Below, one piece after another: positions 14,802-19,407 of a stretch of 19,407 nucleotides of DNA; position 1 is the first letter of the stretch, and every line of letters starts with the position of its first letter. The translations under genes and the position numbers were made by a program. A model generated the notes under the pieces. The model made no database searches. It worked only from the letters and a program-made list of their open reading frames with translations, and was not told where the DNA came from. The stretch is from contig JAMDCW010000020.1 of NCBI GenBank assembly GCA_023489405.1, positions 1 through 19,407 on the forward strand. Reading direction: 5' to 3'. The DNA comes from Chloroflexota bacterium (lineage in GTDB: Bacteria > Chloroflexota > UBA4733).

Positions 14802-16295
14802 CTAGCACGGCTCCAGGAGCAGCGGTGCCATCTGCTGGGCCACGGCATTCGTCACCTCCTGCGCCGGCCTCCGCACATCCCATAAGTCCGCAAACTCTTT
14901 CGTGAGCAGGTTACCGATCTGGAGCCAGTGGGAGGCGTGCGGATCGGTGTGCAGGTTGTGCTCCGAGGCTTCCACGAACATCTTGACGTTGGCAGGGTCT
15001 TTCCCCTGGTTCACCTTGATGAAGTACTGGCCAACGGAGAGACGTGAGCCCATCGAGGTGCCGGCATCGACCTCCTCCTTCTGGACCGTGGCGCTGGTGA
15101 CCCACTGCATCAACTGCCAGGCCTGGTCGGCGTGCGGCGTCTTTCCGTAGACACCAAAGCCCGCACCTCCGCCGCCCACCCAGCGCTTCGTGCCGTGCGG
15201 TCCCAGTGGTGGTGGCGCGACATCCCACTGGAAAGACTTCGCACTCTTGCGGAAGAGGGCGAGCTGGGCGGGGATACTGACGATCATGCCCACTCTGCCG
15301 GTGTAGAAGAGGTTGTTGGCATTCTGCGTCTGGAGATCCGCCGGTGTCGGTGCGACGTGGTACTTGCCGATGAGGTCTTCCAGGAACTGCAAGCCTTCGA
15401 CCGCATCTGGCTGGTTGATGGTTGGTTTCCTATCATCCGGACTGACGATGTCTCCCCCATTGGACCAGACGAACATCATGTAGGCGCGGAATCCCTGGGG
15501 AACCGCGAAACCAAAGGTTTTGGTGGGGCCGCTGCCGCTGGTGAGCTTCTGGCAGGCTGCAAGGAAATCGGTGAAGGTCCAGCCCTTGGCATCGAAGCGT
15601 TTTGGCGGCAGCGACACTCCTGCTTTCTGGAAGAGGTCGACGTTGTAGAAGATGTCCTGGTTGGCGAAATCCCGCGGCAGCGCCCAGAGCTTACTGGCGA
15701 TCGTATACTCTGTGATGCCGCGCGAGTAGAAGTCGGAGAGGCTGAACTTGTCGCGAGCGACGTAGGGGGAGAGATCGAGCAGGGCGCTGCGGCAGCGTAG
15801 CGAGAGGACGTGTCCTGGTTCCAGGTAGTAGACGTCAGGCGCATCGCCCCCGGCCATCCGGGTCTGGATCGCCGTCCAGTAGTTGCCGGTGACCGGAGCA
15901 AAGGAGACGTGGATGGAGGGATGTGCGGTGTTGAACTGCGCCGTGTAATGTTGGCGCGTCTTGATCTCGTCAACACTGCCCCAGGTGACGAAGCTGAGCT
16001 TCACCGCAGCGGCGTTGGGATTGTTCGCCGCTTGAGCGGCCGTGCTGTGGCTGGTGGACTGCTGTCTGGATGCCGTCACCGGCTTGGTGGAGGAGCCGGA
16101 CGCTGCGCTACAGGCGGCGAGCAGCGGCGCCGTGAAGAAGGGGACGGCAGCGAGAGTGTATTGGAGAAAGCGCCGCCGGGAAGGATGCTGAGGAAGGAGA
16201 ACCGGTGAAAGCATGAGACTCGTGTTCGGCGGTTCAGCTACAGGTGCAGCGGTGCTACGAAGGGTACAGGGAGTAACAGAAGGAGACTTCACCAT
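14802..16295 (-). CDS. Extracellular solute-binding lipoprotein (family 1), paired with a hydrolase gene
   Basis: A 497-residue receptor from ATG 16295, with AGAAGG very close upstream; a start at ATG 16214 is possible but lacks a ribosome binding site. A long polar n-region precedes SRRRFLQYTL (39-48); the signal ends in lipobox LAAC with Cys62, followed by a Ser/Thr/Ala linker. The binding domain begins SFVTWGSVDE (101-110), then AGGDAPDVYYLEPGH (148-162), ALPRDFANQDIFYNVDLF (205-222), WTFTDFLAACQKLT, FVWSNGGDIV, GLQFLEDLIGKYHVAPTP, LFYTGRVGMI and a glycine run VGGGGAGFGVYGKT. TWGSVDE is shared with the SBP at 17600-18913, suggesting these two are close relatives. It is the first gene of the unit driven from 16366-16394 and is followed by the Thr-type hydrolase. 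Confidence 0.95.
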   Translation of the reverse strand: MVKSPSVTPCTLRSTAAPVAEPPNTSLMLSPVLLPQHPSRRRFLQYTLAAVPFFTAPLLAACSAASGSSTKPVTASRQQSTSHSTAAQAANNPNAAAVKLSFVTWGSVDEIKTRQHYTAQFNTAHPSIHVSFAPVTGNYWTAIQTRMAGGDAPDVYYLEPGHVLSLRCRSALLDLSPYVARDKFSLSDFYSRGITEYTIASKLWALPRDFANQDIFYNVDLFQKAGVSLPPKRFDAKGWTFTDFLAACQKLTSGSGPTKTFGFAVPQGFRAYMMFVWSNGGDIVSPDDRKPTINQPDAVEGLQFLEDLIGKYHVAPTPADLQTQNANNLFYTGRVGMIVSIPAQLALFRKSAKSFQWDVAPPPLGPHGTKRWVGGGGAGFGVYGKTPHADQAWQLMQWVTSATVQKEEVDAGTSMGSRLSVGQYFIKVNQGKDPANVKMFVEASEHNLHTDPHASHWLQIGNLLTKEFADLWDVRRPAQEVTNAVAQQMAPLLLEPC

Positions 16296-16365
16296 AGCCT
16301 TCTCTCGATTCCTACTCTACAGAAATCTTCTGCGCGGTACCTAGCGAACCAACAGCGTGATCTCG

Positions 16366-16394
16366 AGTGTAGTATGCAACCGCTTGCAAAGCAA
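16366..16394 (-). promoter_or_regulatory. Promoter with LacI-type operator in its spacer (SBP-hydrolase unit)
   Basis: Minus strand: TTGCTT (16389-16394), 17-bp spacer, TACACT (16366-16371). The spacer holds TGCAAGCGGTTGCA (16375-16388), directly against the -35. The site lies in the divergent gap between the SBP (start 16295) and the regulator gene (start 16525), so it could also affect the regulator. On the + strand TATACA at 16453-16458 is a weak -10 candidate for the regulator, without a convincing -35. Confidence 0.8.
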
Positions 16395-16524
16395 GTTCCA
16401 CGCGCATCGCTAAAAAGATCGGGGACTGATAGTCCGGACAGGCAGCGAGTGGTATACATAAACTGCGGCGCCTTACCACTGAGGCAGGGGGGCCTACCGC
16501 TGGAGATAGCGAAGGGGAGACACG

Positions 16525-17565
16525 GTGACGATAGTGACGCTAGCGACCATAGCCAAGCGTGCGGGAGTCTCAGAGGGAACGGCATCGCGCGTTCTCTCCG
16601 GAGCGAGGAGCCGGGTCCCGATCAGCGCAGCCACGCGGGCCCGCGTCGAACAGGCAGCGCGAGAACTCGACTACCACCCCAATGCCGCCGCTCGCGCGCT
16701 CTCATCCGGCCGGGCGCGAGCGCTGGCGGTGGTAATTCGCGAACAGGCACGCTGGCGCCGCGGGCACCCTCACCACATCTTCAGCGCCTACACACTCGGT
16801 GAAGGCTTGAGCGGACTGCAGGAAGCCGCTCACCAGGTAGGTTATCGCCTGGTTCTGGATACAGTCGATGAAGAATCCCTGGCAAGTCCGCTCGACCTCT
16901 GGAAGTCTCGCGCCGTCGACGGGCTGATCCTCTGGCAGCTTCCAGCACCAGAGGCGTTCGTGATGGCTGACTGTCCCTGCGTAAGCCTTGGCGTCGAGGG
17001 GCCAGGGGCGTGGATCGCAGCAGATGAACGAGGAGCCGGCCGCATCGCTACCGAACATCTCCTCGCGCTTGGACATCGCCGCATCGGCTTCGTCGGCACA
17101 CGGGCGGCGCAGTACTACGGCGCCTGCCAGCGCCACGCAGGCTACGAGGAAGCGATGCGTGCGGCTGGCTTGCCAGTGACGGCGGTTCCTGTGGAGGAGT
17201 TCCTAGAAGAGGAAGGCGAGGCGGCAACACGCCAGCTCCTAGAGCAACGACCAGAGCTCACCGCCCTCGTGGCGGTCAATGACCTGATCGCTCCGGGTTG
17301 CCTCGCTGCCATCCGCGATCTGGGTCTTCAGGTACCTCAGGACATTTCTCTCGCCGGCATCGACGATCAACGCCTCGCTTCGTACCTATGTCCACCGCTA
17401 ACGACCGTGCGTATGCCGATCTACGAACTTGGCCAGGCCACGGCGCACCATCTCATCGCTACCATCGAAGCGTCCACGCCCACCGAATTGCCACCCTTGC
17501 CACCGCCGCTTCTCATCCAGCGGGCGTCGTCTGCGCCACCGCGTAGCCACTGTAGACAGCACTGA
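16525..17565 (+). CDS. LacI-family transcriptional regulator
   Basis: A 346-residue repressor of normal family length, starting at GTG 16525 behind AGGGGAG. The N-terminal helix-turn-helix reads TLATIAKRAGVSEGTASRVL (5-24); Gly-Thr-Ala replaces the commoner Thr-Val-Ser run at the start of the recognition helix. The hinge helix HPNAAARALSSGRARAL (51-67) keeps the Leu (about 59) that intercalates into the central CG of LacI-type operators, and every operator in this locus has that CG. The periplasmic-binding-protein-like effector domain follows: VDGLILWQLP, ACQRHAGYEEAM, VNDLIAPGCLAAIRDLG, DISLAGIDDQ and PPLTTVRMP. It is the only regulator gene in the window, oriented away from the SBP-hydrolase unit. 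It most likely represses the SBP, permease and hydrolase units until a sugar or modified-sugar inducer binds. Confidence 0.95.
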   Translation: MTIVTLATIAKRAGVSEGTASRVLSGARSRVPISAATRARVEQAARELDYHPNAAARALSSGRARALAVVIREQARWRRGHPHHIFSAYTLGEGLSGLQEAAHQVGYRLVLDTVDEESLASPLDLWKSRAVDGLILWQLPAPEAFVMADCPCVSLGVEGPGAWIAADERGAGRIATEHLLALGHRRIGFVGTRAAQYYGACQRHAGYEEAMRAAGLPVTAVPVEEFLEEEGEAATRQLLEQRPELTALVAVNDLIAPGCLAAIRDLGLQVPQDISLAGIDDQRLASYLCPPLTTVRMPIYELGQATAHHLIATIEASTPTELPPLPPPLLIQRASSAPPRSHCRQH

Positions 17566-17599
17566 GGCCCGCAGCCTATCTACACTCTCAGCACGGCTT

Positions 17600-18913
17600 C
17601 TATGCGGATGCTGCGGAATGGAGGATGGCATTCACCTGTGGTACGATCCGCTGGCAGACGCTGGACGCCGAGGCGCTATTATCCCAGAGCCGGCTCAGCT
17701 CCTTGTTGAAAACGTTGACGACCTTTGGCCACTGAGGGTTAAGTGGCGGCTTCTGGGCATACTGCATGGCGGTGAGGAAGATCTCGGCGTGTGCCGGCGG
17801 CGGCTTGAGAAATTCCTTGGACTTACAGACGGAGATCCGCGCCGGCATAACGGTGCCAGTCTGCATCTCTTTCTGTTCGGCTGGGACACTGGAGAGAAAA
17901 CGGAGCAGCTCCCAGTCCTGATCCGGAAACTTCGTCCCCTTGAATAGACAGTAGCCGACACCCTGCAACGCCGTCGCCGCACCAGCCGTCCCCCGCGGGA
18001 AAGGGGCGAGATCCCAGGTAAAGCTCTTGATCGCCTGGAACTGGGAGAGCGCGGCGCGAATGCCGACCGTCAGTCCCACCTTGCCGGAGCTGAACAACTG
18101 GAAGGCACCTTGCGTCGTAAGCTCAGCGGGCGTTGGTGAGACGTGGTATTTGAAGACGAGGTCCTGCAGGAACTGCAAGGCCGCGACTGTTTTGGGATCG
18201 GTCATCGTGCAGCTCTTGAGGTCGGGACTGAGCATCGTACCCCCATTCTGCAACACCCATGGCTCCCAACCGTAGAAACCCATGTTGATGACGTAGCCGT
18301 ACGTCTTAGTATTGCCATTACCCTGCGTCAACTGTTTCGTCCGCTGTACGAAGGTTTGCCAGTTCCAAGAGGTGTCAGACCAGTGGACAGACGGAAGCGG
18401 CACACCCATTTTGCGGAAAAGATCGACGTTGGTGAAGAGGACGTCGGCGGCGACACCGCGGGGGAAGCCATACTGCACTCCCGCCGCAGCGTACTCCTGG
18501 AGCGGTCCCGGCCAGAAATCGGCGAGACTGTACTTGTCCCGGCGGATGAATGGGCTGGTGGGGAGTAGCACCTGCTTGACAACGAATGCGGGAAAGTGGT
18601 CTGCGCCCAAGTAGAAGAGATCGGGTGCATCACCCCCGGCCATCTGCGTCTGCAGTTTGTCGTAGAAGTGGCCGAAGTCGACCGGCTGAAAAGAAACGTG
18701 AACGGCGGCGTGCTCCTTTTGGAACTGCTGGAGCAGTTCCTTCCGGACGCGCAGCTCATCGACGCTTCCCCAGGTGCTCACCGTCAACCGCACCTTTCCA
18801 ACTGGTTGCGGCGTTTGCTGACTAGCACAGCCACTCAATCCAGCGATGCTACCCAGTAGCACGCCCGTGGAAAGACCCGCTACGACCTGGCGACGTGAGA
18901 TGCCGTTGACCAT
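17600..18913 (-). CDS. Extracellular solute-binding lipoprotein (family 1, sugar ABC transporter)
   Basis: A 437-residue receptor. AAGGAGG lies 10 nt before ATG 18913 and a second AAGG sits immediately before it. ISRRQVVAGL (5-14), a hydrophobic core and lipobox LSGC with Cys29 form the export signal; the linker is short. The binding domain has VSTWGSVDE (45-53), AGGDAPDLFYLGADHF (92-107), YGFPRGVAADVLFTNVDLF (148-166), NWQTFVQRTKQLT, VLQNGGTML, LQFLQDLVFKYHVSPTP, LFSSGKVGLT and a C-terminal NKELSRLWDN. It is closest to the SBP at 14802-16295 by the TWGSVDE and DAPD(V/L)(Y/F)YL blocks. It follows the truncated SBP at the right edge by 53 bp and converges on the regulator gene, whose stop is 34 bp away. 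Its promoter lies beyond the window. Confidence 0.94.
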   Translation of the reverse strand: MVNGISRRQVVAGLSTGVLLGSIAGLSGCASQQTPQPVGKVRLTVSTWGSVDELRVRKELLQQFQKEHAAVHVSFQPVDFGHFYDKLQTQMAGGDAPDLFYLGADHFPAFVVKQVLLPTSPFIRRDKYSLADFWPGPLQEYAAAGVQYGFPRGVAADVLFTNVDLFRKMGVPLPSVHWSDTSWNWQTFVQRTKQLTQGNGNTKTYGYVINMGFYGWEPWVLQNGGTMLSPDLKSCTMTDPKTVAALQFLQDLVFKYHVSPTPAELTTQGAFQLFSSGKVGLTVGIRAALSQFQAIKSFTWDLAPFPRGTAGAATALQGVGYCLFKGTKFPDQDWELLRFLSSVPAEQKEMQTGTVMPARISVCKSKEFLKPPPAHAEIFLTAMQYAQKPPLNPQWPKVVNVFNKELSRLWDNSASASSVCQRIVPQVNAILHSAASA

Positions 18914-18966
18914 ATCCTTGCTCCCTCCTTGTTACCGCAACAGGCAGCGACCAGCGGTCATCCTCC

Positions 18967-19407
18967 TCACGAAGGCTTCTGCTGCAGCAAATGGTCCATC
19001 TGCGGCTTGATGAGCTGCATAACCTCGGCGGCGGTCTTCGAGCCATCCCAGAGGTAAGAGAGCTCTTTGATCAACATCGTCTCGATCTGGCTCCAGTTCC
19101 AGACGAACGGATTCGGATGGACATAGTGCATGCCGTCGAGGAAGACGCTGCCGTGAGCTGGCATCCCCTGCGAATGCTCCCACACTCGCTGGGCGATGGA
19201 GATGCGGGAAGGCAGAATAGCACCGCCCTGGGCGAGCAGCAGCTCGGCAGCCGGTGAGACGAGGAAACTGCTCAAGAGCCACGCTTCCTCGGAATGCTTG
19301 CTCTGCCGTTCCACGGACCAGGCGGGACCGCTCGATTGGTTGGCGAAGCCCGCCTTTCCCGCTGGCAGGGCGCCGGTGTCCCAGGTGAAGTGGGTGGCAT
19401 TTTTGCT
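18967..19407 (-). CDS. Extracellular solute-binding protein, 3' part only (runs off right edge)
   Basis: The frame is open from the last base of the window to a stop at 18967, giving 146 C-terminal residues. FTWDTGALPAGKAGF near the edge corresponds to the F(T/K/Q)WDVxPLPAG block of the other SBPs. Then come EEAWLLSSFLVSP, GGAILPSRISIAQRVW, the MHYVHPNPFVWNWSQIETML stretch and the C-terminal KELSYLWDGSKTA. That last segment is almost the same as KELGYLWDGSKTA of the SBP at 2101-3465. A GTG at 19314 is an internal codon, not the start. The N-terminus, signal peptide and promoter lie to the right. It is the ninth SBP of the cluster and probably the first gene of the unit that continues into 17600-18913. 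Confidence 0.9.
   Translation of the reverse strand, partial: SKNATHFTWDTGALPAGKAGFANQSSGPAWSVERQSKHSEEAWLLSSFLVSPAAELLLAQGGAILPSRISIAQRVWEHSQGMPAHGSVFLDGMHYVHPNPFVWNWSQIETMLIKELSYLWDGSKTAAEVMQLIKPQMDHLLQQKPS

Noticed and set aside
13817..14905. 362-codon + frame opposite the Thr-type hydrolase
   Set aside because: The minus frame carries the full sulfatase-fold motif set; the + frame is a codon-bias shadow.
16453..16458. TATACA as a firm promoter for the regulator gene
   Set aside because: No convincing -35 hexamer 16-18 bp upstream; mentioned only as a weak candidate.

Overview
Organism and style. The window is moderately GC-rich, densely packed DNA. It is almost entirely carbohydrate-uptake genes: nine family-1 extracellular solute-binding lipoproteins (SBPs; seven complete, two cut by the window edges), one MalF/MalG-type pair of ABC permeases, three alkaline-phosphatase-superfamily (sulfatase-fold) hydrolases, and one LacI-family repressor. 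Most SBPs have a twin-arginine-like n-region followed by a lipobox Cys. That export style, the SBP expansion and the sulfatase-like enzymes suggest a soil or thermophilic Chloroflexota bacterium of the Ktedonobacteria type (for example a Thermogemmatispora relative). This is an inference; the window has no rRNA or other marker gene.

Layout, left to right. 1-399 (-): 5' part of an SBP, whose last 75 bases before the window edge are an exact inverted copy of 1900-1974. 613-2055 and 2101-3468 (-): two SBPs in tandem. 3680-6508 (+): an SBP followed by a sulfatase-like hydrolase with Thr at the nucleophile position. 6656-8511 (-): the two permeases. 8741-13198 (-): canonical Cys-type sulfatase, then two SBPs. 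13343-16295 (-): an SBP followed by a second Thr-type hydrolase that probably starts at CTG. 16525-17565 (+): LacI-type regulator. 17600-19407 (-): one complete SBP preceded by the 3' part of another.

Regulation. Five close matches to a 14-bp LacI-family operator (TGCAAGCGCTTGCA, central CG) lie in front of transcription units, at 441-454, 3602-3615, 8616-8629, 13245-13258 and 16375-16388. At three of them the operator directly abuts a plausible -35 hexamer and fills the 17-bp spacer to a plausible -10, with the same geometry each time. This makes the locus look like one regulon, most simply controlled by the LacI-type protein encoded inside it.

How the parts may work together. Hydrolases remove sulfate or phosphoryl substituents from glycans or related esters, a panel of SBPs with different binding sites captures the products, and most or all SBPs feed a single permease pair powered by an ATPase encoded elsewhere. 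Each hydrolase gene is adjacent to, and apparently co-transcribed with, an SBP gene. No stretch longer than about 230 bp lacks a gene; I saw no tRNA, rRNA, CRISPR, transposase or phage gene.
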